Of a stretch of DNA of 64,000 nt, positions 43,021 to 52,992 are shown one piece after another. A program made the position numbers and the translations under genes. How positions within the stretch are numbered: the first letter of the stretch is position 1; each line of letters starts with the position of its first letter. The notes under the pieces are model-generated. The model saw nothing but the letters and a program-made list of their open reading frames with translations, did no database searches and had not been told where the DNA came from. The stretch comes from Sporosarcina sp. P2 (GTDB lineage Bacteria; Bacillota; Bacilli; Bacillales_A; Planococcaceae). Where the stretch lies: NCBI RefSeq assembly GCF_002743255.1, contig NZ_PDYY01000014.1, positions 1 to 64,000 of the forward strand. The letters run 5' to 3'.

Positions 43021-45891
43021 TCATCTGGCGCTAAACCGTAATTGTTTCGGTGAGTATTCATCTAAAATCTGGTTGAATAACGCTGGTTCTTCTAACAATC
43101 TCTTGATTGAGTAATAACCGGGTGACACACCGGAAGTTGATGTGAAGTTTACCGGATAAGTAGTTCCAATTCGTTCGAGTTCATTGGATGCAGCATCATA
43201 TGCGATAACTTCTACATAGTCGGTGACTTTCATGGATGCGCGGTTGAATAGATAATTGGCATTCACCTTATTAGTACCCAATGTACTGCCGTTAACCCGA
43301 ACTTCAACACGTATAACGCCACTGCCTGTTTCAATTGTTCCGCCTGATAACATACCTGAATTTGTAAATGTTAATTTCTTGATATAATTTCCTGGTACAA
43401 CAATTCCGATGTTTTTAATATCATACAGTCCGCCCATAATCTTATCGTAGCGGTCATTATCACTAACAAAATCGTCCAGAGTTTTAATTCCCTGAAGTAG
43501 ATCATTCTGACCCAATACTTTCACCACAGCCGAATCGATCAATCCCCCATCCGCTGTAGTTGCAACAATACTTGTTTCCCCCTTTGCACGGGGTGTTACC
43601 ATTCCGCTCGGATTCACTTCTGCAACAGCCCGATTAGTTGATGTCCAGTTTACTTGTTGATTCGTTGCATTTGTCGGATAAACTGTATATCCAATTGCGA
43701 TTTTCTCAGGCTTATACCCCCCAGAATCATTTTCCGTAAAGATGATTTCATGTCTATCTAATTTAATAGAAGTAACTTTCCCGCCAGATCCAGGACCGAT
43801 CTTCACTTCTACCGTATAGACGCTTTTCGTTCCGTCAACAGCAGTCACCTGTATCTTTACTTCTCCTGTACCATCAGAAGTCAAGGTCCTGTCCAAAATA
43901 TCGACGATTGCATTACGATCCTGCGGGCGCGCATCAACTTTTACTGTTTGAGCTCCGCCTGCTGGGTAATCATCTGCCGGTACTTCAAATCTGAAATAAT
44001 TCTTTACAGCCGGTGTGAAGCCGGGAACTGCTTTGTCGTTAATCGAAAGACTGACCAAATTGGCATTGGCCGATTTTACGACTTCATTCAGCTGATTCCA
44101 CCGGATATAGGAGTCCATCGGGTAATCTGCCAACCTGCCATGTAACTCCAGCAAATTAAATGTAAATCCTTTCGCCTGCGCACTGATCTTCCCTTTGTTC
44201 ATCAACGCTACTTTATGTCTGCCTTCTGCATGGAAATTATAGCGACTGTAGTCTTTTTCGTACTGTAACATCCTATCTGAATAAATCGGATGTCCTTCTC
44301 CGTCACCCGTTTGAGTGAATGTACCTTCTATTTTTAGCACACCGTCCGTCAAATGCCCCTGGTCATTCATTGGCTTGCTGAGATGTATGTATGCTCGTGT
44401 GGCATGGTTCCGTTTACTCGCTGTTGAAAAATCGCCATGAACATGAACATAATCTCCGTCGCCTTCGCCATATTGAGGAGTAGCTGTATCCATTGAACCT
44501 TTGATCATGGTCAGCCAGCCGTCAACAATTGTATAATCTCCATAAATTTTAACCGTTCCGTGATTAACGAATAATTGTCCATCGACTTGCCTGACGTGAC
44601 CTTTATTATTAGTCATCTCCATGGATTCTTTAGACCCTACTTGCAACAACCCACCGCCTACATCTAGGGATTTATTCTCCGTAAACGCATCGTCAAGTAA
44701 AGGTCCTCCATTGATTGTCAGATTACCGTCTACTTGTAGCTTGCCTCCCTGCACATTAAAGCGACCTTTTTGTTCCAAATCACTTTTCGCATGGAATGTT
44801 CCACCATTTAGATCTATATGACCTTCTTGCAAAATGGTTGATGTAATTAATGCTTCCTGGCCGTTTAGATTTACATAGCCGTGAGTTCTTTGTGTATAGG
44901 AGCCAAGCGTCAGTTCAGGCGCGGCTGAATTTTTATAGTTTCCATTCACTACAATGGAACCGTCTTGTTTTACATTTCCCGTCACATTCAGCTGGCTGTT
45001 ATTCAGCCGGATGCTCGAACCTGATTTTTGATCTAGATTCTCCGCCTTGATGACAGCACCATTGACAGCACGGAGCTCTGTACATTTCAGCATGACTAAA
45101 TCATTCTCCACAGTTAAGCTATAACCATTCAAATCGATTTTCACGTTTTCATGTACAAGCAACCCTTTTGGCTCCGTTACATTACTTGTCAACGTCCAGT
45201 CACTGCGAATTTCACGCCCCGGAAAGCTAACAATTTCTTGGTGTAAATTGGAAAGAACTTTTCTTAAGTACGCTGCATTCACTGCGGTATTGAAATTCCC
45301 GCCTGTTATCGTTGAGATTTTCCTTAATGTCGTTTCATCGATACTAGATGATGGCGTACTGCCAAAACTGATTGTATGAATTTGAATATCTTTCTCATAC
45401 GCTTCATTAGCGAGCGACAGATTTTTCTCATTGTGTATGGACGTGCCAACAGTTATCAGTATAATAATTTTATCATTTATAGATTTTGTATCAGACAAGT
45501 CACGGATCGCTTTTTCCAAGCCCACACTTGCATTATTTGCATTTTTGTCGGAGTATACCGCTAACTCTTTCAGTGCGGCTTTTGCCTGATATTTATTGGA
45601 TGATAACGGGAATGGCTTTGTTACGGCTTCATTGAAACCAACTACACTAAAACGATCCATCGAATTTCCCTGATCCACTGCATACAATGCTTCCGTAATT
45701 CTGTACTGTTCCGGATCTTGCGCTTGCATTGCAGGAGTATCCTGAATGACAAAGACAATATCCTTACCCCGTTCTACTCCACAACTTTTAGCGGAATCAT
45801 TTTCAGCCGCTTTTGTCTCCAAAGGCTGCGTCACTGAAAGCATAACCAGAAACAGCGACAGCATAGCAATGAATTTCTTATGTATCTTCAT
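43021..45891 (-). CDS. VWA-domain surface protein with beta-solenoid and Big_2 domain
   Basis: The 956-residue exported protein has a signal peptide (about 1-30) and a von Willebrand A domain (about 42-215). The metal site is degenerate: the DxSxS position reads DTPAM, and the usual TDG reads TVG. About 350 residues of short repeated strands around N/G (VNGNYKNS, VNLNGQEALI, IDLNGGTFHAK) look like a right-handed beta-solenoid. A cadherin-like beta-sandwich domain (SLSINDKAVPGFTPAV) and a Big_2 domain (NWTSTNRAVAEVNPSGMVT) follow. ATG at 45891 fits the signal peptide. It is first gene of the minus-strand operon; the opposite operon starts 95 bp away. Confidence 0.78.
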   Translation of the reverse strand: MKIHKKFIAMLSLFLVMLSVTQPLETKAAENDSAKSCGVERGKDIVFVIQDTPAMQAQDPEQYRITEALYAVDQGNSMDRFSVVGFNEAVTKPFPLSSNKYQAKAALKELAVYSDKNANNASVGLEKAIRDLSDTKSINDKIIILITVGTSIHNEKNLSLANEAYEKDIQIHTISFGSTPSSSIDETTLRKISTITGGNFNTAVNAAYLRKVLSNLHQEIVSFPGREIRSDWTLTSNVTEPKGLLVHENVKIDLNGYSLTVENDLVMLKCTELRAVNGAVIKAENLDQKSGSSIRLNNSQLNVTGNVKQDGSIVVNGNYKNSAAPELTLGSYTQRTHGYVNLNGQEALITSTILQEGHIDLNGGTFHAKSDLEQKGRFNVQGGKLQVDGNLTINGGPLLDDAFTENKSLDVGGGLLQVGSKESMEMTNNKGHVRQVDGQLFVNHGTVKIYGDYTIVDGWLTMIKGSMDTATPQYGEGDGDYVHVHGDFSTASKRNHATRAYIHLSKPMNDQGHLTDGVLKIEGTFTQTGDGEGHPIYSDRMLQYEKDYSRYNFHAEGRHKVALMNKGKISAQAKGFTFNLLELHGRLADYPMDSYIRWNQLNEVVKSANANLVSLSINDKAVPGFTPAVKNYFRFEVPADDYPAGGAQTVKVDARPQDRNAIVDILDRTLTSDGTGEVKIQVTAVDGTKSVYTVEVKIGPGSGGKVTSIKLDRHEIIFTENDSGGYKPEKIAIGYTVYPTNATNQQVNWTSTNRAVAEVNPSGMVTPRAKGETSIVATTADGGLIDSAVVKVLGQNDLLQGIKTLDDFVSDNDRYDKIMGGLYDIKNIGIVVPGNYIKKLTFTNSGMLSGGTIETGSGVIRVEVRVNGSTLGTNKVNANYLFNRASMKVTDYVEVIAYDAASNELERIGTTYPVNFTSTSGVSPGYYSIKRLLEEPALFNQILDEYSPKQLRFSAR

Positions 45892-45985
45892 TTTCCAACT
45901 TCCTTCCCGATAATATAGATAGAGCGTTTTTTCCTCTTCGTAGTATCCACATACTATAAACCCACACATAAAAGGAGAATTTACT

Positions 45986-46591
45986 ATGCGATTACGTATT
46001 GTTACTGCCGTCGCGTTACTGTGTTTCCTGCTGACAAGTCTATTCAGTAATCAAATCAGTTACGCAGCAGATATCGAGCCGGTTACCGATCCTGTAAAGC
46101 CATGGACTATCACATTTTCGAAAGAAGTATCTGATCAAAAAGCCAATCTGGAACTCATTACTATACAAACTCAAAATAACAATCTGTCTCTTTCTCTATC
46201 GGCAGATTTTGATAAAGTTATAGTAAAACCGAAAAATCCATACTTGTTTGGCGAACGCTATACATTGACGATTCCAGCTAGTTTTAAAGCTGCTTCAGGC
46301 AAAACTCTTAACAAACCAGTAACGAAGAAATTTGAAATGACAGGTACATACATAACAGATGTGTCCGCCACGATGAACCCTTTAGCAACTTCAGTTTCCG
46401 TTAAAGTAAAACCGGAAATAGCAACAGTGTCCTATTCGATTAATAATGGGAACTCGATCAAGTTGCTACGGGATGGTGCCGATTCCTTTTCTAAAGGACA
46501 GATCGGTCTGGCGAAAGGTAATTTATTGACGATAATGGTATTAGATGAAGCGAACCACATGATGGAGACGCAGTATTATGAGGTTAAATAA
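45986..46591 (+). CDS. Secreted SbsA-like Ig-domain protein
   Basis: The 201-residue exported protein has a signal peptide (about 1-28, ISYAAD) and an SbsA-like Ig domain (about 32-120, VKPWTITFSKEVSDQ to KPVTKKFEM). A second small beta domain follows (about 121-201). AAAGGAG precedes the ATG. It is followed after 16 bp by the 1297-residue repeat protein, so both form one operon transcribed away from the VWA-cohesin-dockerin operon. Confidence 0.78.
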   Translation: MRLRIVTAVALLCFLLTSLFSNQISYAADIEPVTDPVKPWTITFSKEVSDQKANLELITIQTQNNNLSLSLSADFDKVIVKPKNPYLFGERYTLTIPASFKAASGKTLNKPVTKKFEMTGTYITDVSATMNPLATSVSVKVKPEIATVSYSINNGNSIKLLRDGADSFSKGQIGLAKGNLLTIMVLDEANHMMETQYYEVK

Positions 46592-46607
46592 GAAAGGAAT
46601 GAAGAGG

Positions 46608-49600
46608 ATGAAAAAGTTTTTCCCTGCGTTTTTGGCTTTTTTGTTGGTGTTTTCTACTGTTGGGCCGTTGCCTGGGGTGGCTGTTACAGAAGATACAGAA
46701 AAAGTTTTTCCAGGTAGTGTTAACGGTAGTGTTGTAAACGAGAATAATACTGGTACAGTTACTGTAAAAATGAATGGTGGAAATACCGATTGGACAATAA
46801 CACTTAGAAAACTATATGGAAATAAGGACCAACAAGGCATGGTATTAGATAATAGTTCGGTCTTCACTAACGTTCCAGCAGGACTCTACATTGTCCGGGC
46901 AGAAAAAGATACTAATGTTATTAGAGAGTCTGCTCCTATTATGGTCAAACCCAAATCACTTACAGTTTCAAGTAACAGTAACGGTAATATTATCACTACT
47001 CTTCAAAATCCTTATAACGTTAAAATTGAAAACGCGTTTCCTTCAAGTACTATTAAGCTCTATATTAAAGATGCTGTGGATAATCCCTATCGTGAAACTA
47101 CAGCCAGCGCCAATGGAAATGCGGTGTTTGGTGTATCAGACGCTATCGATGCACGTTCTAATTACTATCTCACACAAACAATTAATGGAGCTGTAAGTGA
47201 CGATTCAGAACTATTCACTGTTTACCCTAGTAAATTGACAATTGAACGAATGAAAAACTCTGGTTCTTCGAATAATGAAGGCTCGATTTTAGTGAAAAAT
47301 ATAAAAGCAAAAAGCAAAATCGTTCTTCATAGCGGCGGACTTCCAGTAGGAGATGAAATAACACCTCCTACCAATCAATTCACATTCAAGGAACTCCCTG
47401 CAGGCAAATATACGGTTATACAAAAAGAGAATGGTGTCCAAAGTTCACCATCGAATGAGATTGAGATTTATAACGAACAACTTCCAATTATTAATTTAAA
47501 TGGTGACGCAAATTTAGAAATACGCTATGGGATTAATTCGAATGATATCGTGTCTAGTGTTAAATATACTGAAGCTGGATATAAGGTGACTGATAAGAAT
47601 AAGAAAGTTTATGAAGGCAAAGAAACAGCTTTTTTTTGTGAAAGCGGAAGTGCGGTAGTCTTACCATGCACACCTTTAAAAATGAAAGTAGAAGTTACGG
47701 GTGACCTTATAAACGAATCCAACAGAACAATTCCTGGTAAGTATACAGTGACCTATAAAGCAACAGATGGAGAGTTTGACAATTTAAGTAAAACTATTCA
47801 ACGTAATGTAACAGTATATCCGAACAAAGTGAATATTTATAAAGAAGATACTGATTATCAAACGGAAATAGCCTTTAATCAACGTAAGACCGGTACTATA
47901 ACTGTTAAAGGTGTATATGGTGGTGCAAATTTAAAGCTCTATCAACGAACTACAGATGGTAGTACATCTGAAATTCAATCTAAAATTGATAAAGTTAGTG
48001 ACGGTGAATATAAATTTAGTAATGTTCAAGTTGGACAAGGCTATTACGTCGTTCAGACTGTAAATAATGTAGAAAGTCTTTCGTCAACTGAGATTGAAAT
48101 TCGCGATAATACATCCCCAGTACTAACTCTTATTAACGATAAGGAAATTACTTTGGAAGTCGGAGACCAGTATATTGAATATGGTGTCACTGCTTTAGAT
48201 AATATTGACACACCTGAAGAGCTTGCTGAGAAAATTGTTGTTACCGGCAAAGTAAATACCGAAAAGCCTGGAACCTACAAAATTACTTACAACGTAAGAG
48301 ATAAAGCAGGAAATGAGGCAGTACTATTAGAAAGAACTATCATTATAAACCCTCGTCCTGTAATAGCAATCGGAAGCACTGCAATAACTGGTGAAGTCGG
48401 TGTGAAAAATATATACCCAGGAACATCCAACCCTAACTCGTCAACTACTCTTAAACTCTTTAAACTTAATGAAGATGGTCAGACCTCTACTATTAGTGGC
48501 GAAATAGAATTGAACGCAGAAGAAAAAACATACGTATTTAAAAATGTAGTGCCTGGTCGCTATTATGTAACACAAACGGTTAGTAAACAAGAAAGCCGCC
48601 AATCAAACGTTATAGAGATAGTCGATCTTGATAAGCCATACATCACATTAAATGGTCCTGAAAAGCTTTCGTACGTTATTAATCAATCAAAAGAACCTTA
48701 CTATACAGAAGGCAGTCCTTTACAATTTGATGATCCCGGTATGGTTGCAAAAGATTATTTAGAGGTTAATTTAGAAAACTCTACTAAAATCATCACACCT
48801 GATGGAATTGAGAGCAATTGTAGTCCGAATTCTAAGTGTATTACCTCATTTAGCCAACCAGGTTTGTATAAAATTAGATACAGTTCAATCGCACCCAATA
48901 GAAACTCAAAAGCCGATAATAAGTTTCGATTGATCACAGTAGCACCAAAGCAAACAACAAAACCAGAAGTAGCTATATCTAATAATATTCATATACTTAC
49001 TGCAACTGTAGACACATATACAACACCTACTATTGCAAAACTTTATAACTCATATAATCAATATATCGGAACTGGTACTATAACTGGTTCCACTGCCACA
49101 TTCAAAGATATTCCAGCAGGCATCGGCTACTACGTCACACAAACAGTAAACGGCATCGAAAGCCAGCCCTCCCTGCCGGTAAATGTCAACATATTTGAAG
49201 ATGCAAAACCAACTGCATTGATTACCTCTTTCAACTTTAAAGAAGTAGATGCAATCAGTGTCATTGATCAAAAAGCAGAAAAGATTACTGTAACAGTACC
49301 TAAAACAGCAAATTTAGAAAGCTTAACGCCTATCATTACAAGTATCGGTACTGTCACACCGAACCCATCAGTAAAAACAGACTTTTCGGATGGCAAACCT
49401 AAATCATACAGTGTAGTAAATTCAGCCGGCAACAAATCGACTACGAAGACCTACTCTGTTACAGTAAAACACGCGGCGAACAGTTCGGTCGGTAGCCTGC
49501 CGCTTGAAAAAGACGGAGTACTTACGCCACTATCCCCTTCCGTTTCACTTAGTCCTATTGAAATGGATATGGCAAAGGAATATGGTGTAACATTTATAAC

Positions 49601-50501
49601 AAAAGATAAAAAAGTGGAAGCCCATGTCCCGTCAAGTAACGTAATAGAATCCGGACACTCTACTTTTACATTGAAACAATCTCTTGCCGGCGAATCGTAT
49701 GAAGTAAGCTTTGGTAACTTATCCCGCTTCATGCAACCGATTGAGTTGAAGCTACCAAAATCGGGAACTAAAGTATTGGCGAAACTGGTTGATGGATACA
49801 CAGTTGCCGTGCCAAGTGCAACTACTTCTACTTCAACTATAGGTCTTGTGGATGAACCTGGAACGTACGCCTTGGTTGATAGTGTGAGTGCACCACGTAT
49901 TAATCCAGCGGCAACTGGCAGTGCAACGTATACGCTGCAGTTAGCACGACTTGAAACAGCTGGCACAATTTATTACACAACAAGTAGTAAAGACATATCA
50001 TTCACTACTAGTCCACAGTCAACTAACGCTCAATTAAAAAATAAATATGTAGCTACAGCTTCACCTGCAGATATTCTGAAGTGGACGAAATATACGCCTA
50101 ACGACAAGATTTCAACGCCAACAGGTGAGTTATATGCAGTCGTTGTAAACGGAAATCAAATCAGTCAGATCACGGCACTCGAAGCCGCACCGGCAGTTGA
50201 CTGGAGCAAAAATATACCTTCTTACGATACGCACAAAGTTCTGAACATTAATTTCAACGCTCGAGTAGACCGCGAAGCGTTGTACTCCGGCCTGATCTAT
50301 GTTCTAGATGATGCAACTAATGAAAAAGTGGCTACTACATTGCAAATGAGTGGCGACGGGAAGACAATTTATGTCGTTCCAAAAAAGGCTTACACTCGAG
50401 GTAAGCAGTATACTCTGCATATCGACCGTCAATTCAAAGGAAATACGAAGAATAAGGAATTCTTGAAAAAGTCTTTACTTCAAACATTTAAAATCAACTG
50501 A
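46608..50501 (+). CDS. Large secreted repeat protein with DUF5011-type Ig domains
   Basis: The 1297-residue exported protein has a signal peptide (about 1-26). At least six copies of an 85-95-residue repeat occur, each with a KLY-type strand and ending in a variant of VPAG-YYVTQTVNG-ES (for example near residues 80, 190, 275, 485, 660 and 845). Interspersed are DUF5011-type Ig domains (ITLEVGDQYIEYGVTALDN, KPGTYKITYNVRDKAGN). The last 100 residues form another SbsA-like domain (VLNINFNARVDREALYSGLI). No anchor is visible. The ATG at 46608 fits the signal peptide; the frame opens 10 codons earlier. Confidence 0.78.
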   Translation: MKKFFPAFLAFLLVFSTVGPLPGVAVTEDTEKVFPGSVNGSVVNENNTGTVTVKMNGGNTDWTITLRKLYGNKDQQGMVLDNSSVFTNVPAGLYIVRAEKDTNVIRESAPIMVKPKSLTVSSNSNGNIITTLQNPYNVKIENAFPSSTIKLYIKDAVDNPYRETTASANGNAVFGVSDAIDARSNYYLTQTINGAVSDDSELFTVYPSKLTIERMKNSGSSNNEGSILVKNIKAKSKIVLHSGGLPVGDEITPPTNQFTFKELPAGKYTVIQKENGVQSSPSNEIEIYNEQLPIINLNGDANLEIRYGINSNDIVSSVKYTEAGYKVTDKNKKVYEGKETAFFCESGSAVVLPCTPLKMKVEVTGDLINESNRTIPGKYTVTYKATDGEFDNLSKTIQRNVTVYPNKVNIYKEDTDYQTEIAFNQRKTGTITVKGVYGGANLKLYQRTTDGSTSEIQSKIDKVSDGEYKFSNVQVGQGYYVVQTVNNVESLSSTEIEIRDNTSPVLTLINDKEITLEVGDQYIEYGVTALDNIDTPEELAEKIVVTGKVNTEKPGTYKITYNVRDKAGNEAVLLERTIIINPRPVIAIGSTAITGEVGVKNIYPGTSNPNSSTTLKLFKLNEDGQTSTISGEIELNAEEKTYVFKNVVPGRYYVTQTVSKQESRQSNVIEIVDLDKPYITLNGPEKLSYVINQSKEPYYTEGSPLQFDDPGMVAKDYLEVNLENSTKIITPDGIESNCSPNSKCITSFSQPGLYKIRYSSIAPNRNSKADNKFRLITVAPKQTTKPEVAISNNIHILTATVDTYTTPTIAKLYNSYNQYIGTGTITGSTATFKDIPAGIGYYVTQTVNGIESQPSLPVNVNIFEDAKPTALITSFNFKEVDAISVIDQKAEKITVTVPKTANLESLTPIITSIGTVTPNPSVKTDFSDGKPKSYSVVNSAGNKSTTKTYSVTVKHAANSSVGSLPLEKDGVLTPLSPSVSLSPIEMDMAKEYGVTFITKDKKVEAHVPSSNVIESGHSTFTLKQSLAGESYEVSFGNLSRFMQPIELKLPKSGTKVLAKLVDGYTVAVPSATTSTSTIGLVDEPGTYALVDSVSAPRINPAATGSATYTLQLARLETAGTIYYTTSSKDISFTTSPQSTNAQLKNKYVATASPADILKWTKYTPNDKISTPTGELYAVVVNGNQISQITALEAAPAVDWSKNIPSYDTHKVLNINFNARVDREALYSGLIYVLDDATNEKVATTLQMSGDGKTIYVVPKKAYTRGKQYTLHIDRQFKGNTKNKEFLKKSLLQTFKIN

Positions 50502-50505
50502 TGGC

Positions 50506-50543
50506 AAAAAGGAGTTGCACCCATATGGGACAACTCCTTTTTT
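50506..50543. terminator. Bidirectional terminator between surface-protein operons
   Basis: The stem AAAAAGGAGTTG / CAACTCCTTTTT with A- and T-runs lies between convergent genes. Confidence 0.92.
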
Positions 50544-50553
50544 TGCTGTGCAG

Positions 50554-52953
50554 TTACAATTTAATCTGAAATTTCAACTGCACTTTTTCTTTCAACTTAG
50601 CGCCGTTCGATGACTTTACCGTATCTTCTATAAATAGATAGTAGTTAGCACCTTTTTTATACTGATAGCCGTTTTGCAATCGAATTTCCATCGTTCGGTT
50701 ATTATTTGACACTTGATAACCAAGTGGAATCTTTACACCCGATTCATTCAATACGTAGACCGAGTCTGGATTAAATGTCTTGATGTCTAGTTCTTGATTC
50801 AGATTGATTTTCCAGGCTTTTGTAGGCTCCACGTTTTTACGGTCGTCTTCTGTTTTATATCCTATGCGGGGGTACGATACTGCACCGTCTTGCTGTTTTA
50901 CAGTAACCGTGACACTGGCAATCTTCCCGCCGTCCACAGAAGTGACTGCAATGGTCGTTTCTCCTGCAGAATGCGCTGTGATTTTACCGCCTTCCACACT
51001 CGCTACGGTCGGTTTGCTGGAATACCAGTTAACATTTTGGTTTGTCGCGTTTGATGGACTGATTCTGGTGGTCAATGTGGATTGCTCACCCACGATTAAG
51101 TCCATTTCAGGTCCTTTGCTGAGTGTGATCGATGCGACAGGAATCTTCGTCAACACATTTTCTGCTACGACAAATGTGTTACGGGAAATATTCGTCAACG
51201 AATCTGTCTGTAAGAATGGATTTAACGGGTCATTCCGCTTCACAGCGACTGCACCACTTTCATTATCCCGCACAACAAATGAATAATAATAATCTCTCGG
51301 CTTTAATGTTCTTGACACTTTCCATGTATTATTCGGCTGCTTGATCATTGGAATTTCGATCCAGTGGTAATTATCACCGAAGTTACCCATGACAGAAACA
51401 GATTTCGATTGTGCTTCTAGTTCAAGCTGATTATTATAATCGTAGCTGCTGTAAGTGAACGTAACCTCTTTGTGGTCGATGATCGGACCCACAGTCGCGT
51501 ACGGGGCAACTTTCAGCACGCTGAATGTCCGTCCGAAGTCGTCAATGGTTTTATCTCGGTTGAGCGGATCTACTGTCCAGTCACCGTTGACGCGGAAGCC
51601 GTATTCATACTGCCCGGGTTGCAGTTCTACTTGCAGTTCCCAGACGTTTCCGGGTTTGCGTTCCATTTGCAGATCAATATTATCGTTGAAGCTTCCGTTC
51701 AGTTTTACGTCTTCAGTCAGACTGTTTCCGATGTATTTAAACTTTACTTGTCCGCCTTGAACGTAGGGGAACTCGTCTAACTTCATAATACCGTCAATCC
51801 CAGAAACTTTCTTAAAGATTGGTAATTTAGTTGTTGAATCTGAAGACGCTTTATCCCATTGCCAGACCGTGCCATCTGACTTTACTGCCAGTGTGAAGCT
51901 GTCCAGATAACCTCCGCCGCCAATAGCTACTGCATCAGACATCCCTGTTATTTGAATAGGTGCGGTCTGCGAAGTTTGAATACCTGATGTATTGCGGCCC
52001 CATTGCCAGACTGTGCTATCATCTTTCACTACAATGGTATGGTTATCTCCTGCTGCCACAGAGCGAATATTATTTACGCCTTTTACCAAGAAAGGTGTCA
52101 ACTTATTTTCATATCCACCGTCACCTAGTTGACCGGATATATTACGGCCCCATGCTAATAATGATGTACGATCTTGTTTTAGAGCTAATGTGTGGTTGTC
52201 GCCGGCTGCAATTTCAATGATTTCGCTTAATCCTAACACTTGTTTTGGAATTACATTGTAATCTGCTGTTTCCCCATTTCCAAGCTGACCATATGTGTTG
52301 CGTCCCCACGCCCAAACTGTACCATCTTTTTTCAATACAACGGAATGATCTTTCCCTGCAACCACCGCTGCTACATTAGTTAACCCAACAACTTTTTCCG
52401 GTATAGCTGTATAGGAAGATACTGTTCTTCTACCAAGCTGACCAAATGGATTATGTCCCCACGTCCAAACGTTTCCCATTTCATCAACCGCTAACACATG
52501 ACTTTCACCTGCTGAAATGTCAACCATTGTAGGTATACTAACCTCAAGCGGACTTGCATCCTTATTTCCAATTGTAGATCTTCCTAACTGACCATAGGCA
52601 TTCAATCCCCAACTCCATACAACCCCATCAGCATCGAGGGCAACTGTATAGTAGCCCCCTGCTGAGATTGCGGTAATTTTCGAAAGTCTATCTCCACCCG
52701 TCAATTGAATAGGCAAGGGGGCATTCGAAGAACTGATAATACCTGCACCCAATTGACCGTAAGTGTGATCACCCCAACTCCATACACTTCCATCCTCTTT
52801 TAAAACTACTAGATGGCTCTTCCCTACATCCACTATATTTTCATGGTTAGCAATTCCATAAGCATCTGCAGGATCCGCAAAAGTTATTAGGAAGCAAGTT
52901 AGCAGTGAGCAGAACACCTGGTATTTCCTAGCAAATTGAGTAAACAAACTCAA
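50554..52953 (-). CDS. Secreted RCC1-propeller protein with E-set, Big_2 and SbsA-like domains
   Basis: The 799-residue exported protein has a signal peptide (about 1-31). Seven RCC1-type blades follow (about 39-375), each of the form AG-H--ALK-DG-VW-WG-N-YGQLG, enough for a complete propeller. Two E-set domains like CBM48/AMPK glycogen-binding modules come next (about 400-475 and 485-590, WELQVELQPGQYEYGFRV). A Big_2 domain (about 600-685) and an SbsA-like Ig domain (about 705-799) complete it. AAAGGAG is spaced for TTG at 52953. It is 39 bp behind the beta-helix-like gene, in one operon. Function unknown; a ligand- or polysaccharide-binding scaffold is plausible. Confidence 0.82.
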   Translation of the reverse strand: MSLFTQFARKYQVFCSLLTCFLITFADPADAYGIANHENIVDVGKSHLVVLKEDGSVWSWGDHTYGQLGAGIISSSNAPLPIQLTGGDRLSKITAISAGGYYTVALDADGVVWSWGLNAYGQLGRSTIGNKDASPLEVSIPTMVDISAGESHVLAVDEMGNVWTWGHNPFGQLGRRTVSSYTAIPEKVVGLTNVAAVVAGKDHSVVLKKDGTVWAWGRNTYGQLGNGETADYNVIPKQVLGLSEIIEIAAGDNHTLALKQDRTSLLAWGRNISGQLGDGGYENKLTPFLVKGVNNIRSVAAGDNHTIVVKDDSTVWQWGRNTSGIQTSQTAPIQITGMSDAVAIGGGGYLDSFTLAVKSDGTVWQWDKASSDSTTKLPIFKKVSGIDGIMKLDEFPYVQGGQVKFKYIGNSLTEDVKLNGSFNDNIDLQMERKPGNVWELQVELQPGQYEYGFRVNGDWTVDPLNRDKTIDDFGRTFSVLKVAPYATVGPIIDHKEVTFTYSSYDYNNQLELEAQSKSVSVMGNFGDNYHWIEIPMIKQPNNTWKVSRTLKPRDYYYSFVVRDNESGAVAVKRNDPLNPFLQTDSLTNISRNTFVVAENVLTKIPVASITLSKGPEMDLIVGEQSTLTTRISPSNATNQNVNWYSSKPTVASVEGGKITAHSAGETTIAVTSVDGGKIASVTVTVKQQDGAVSYPRIGYKTEDDRKNVEPTKAWKINLNQELDIKTFNPDSVYVLNESGVKIPLGYQVSNNNRTMEIRLQNGYQYKKGANYYLFIEDTVKSSNGAKLKEKVQLKFQIKL

Positions 52954-52992
52954 CTCAACTCCTTTGTTTTACTAGACTTGGGTTTATTAAAT

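Noticed and set aside
45915..45924. Single ATAGAGCG octamer in the divergent promoter of the surface island
   Set aside because: A few copies of any 8-mer are expected by chance in 64 kb. No 21-bp partners nearby.
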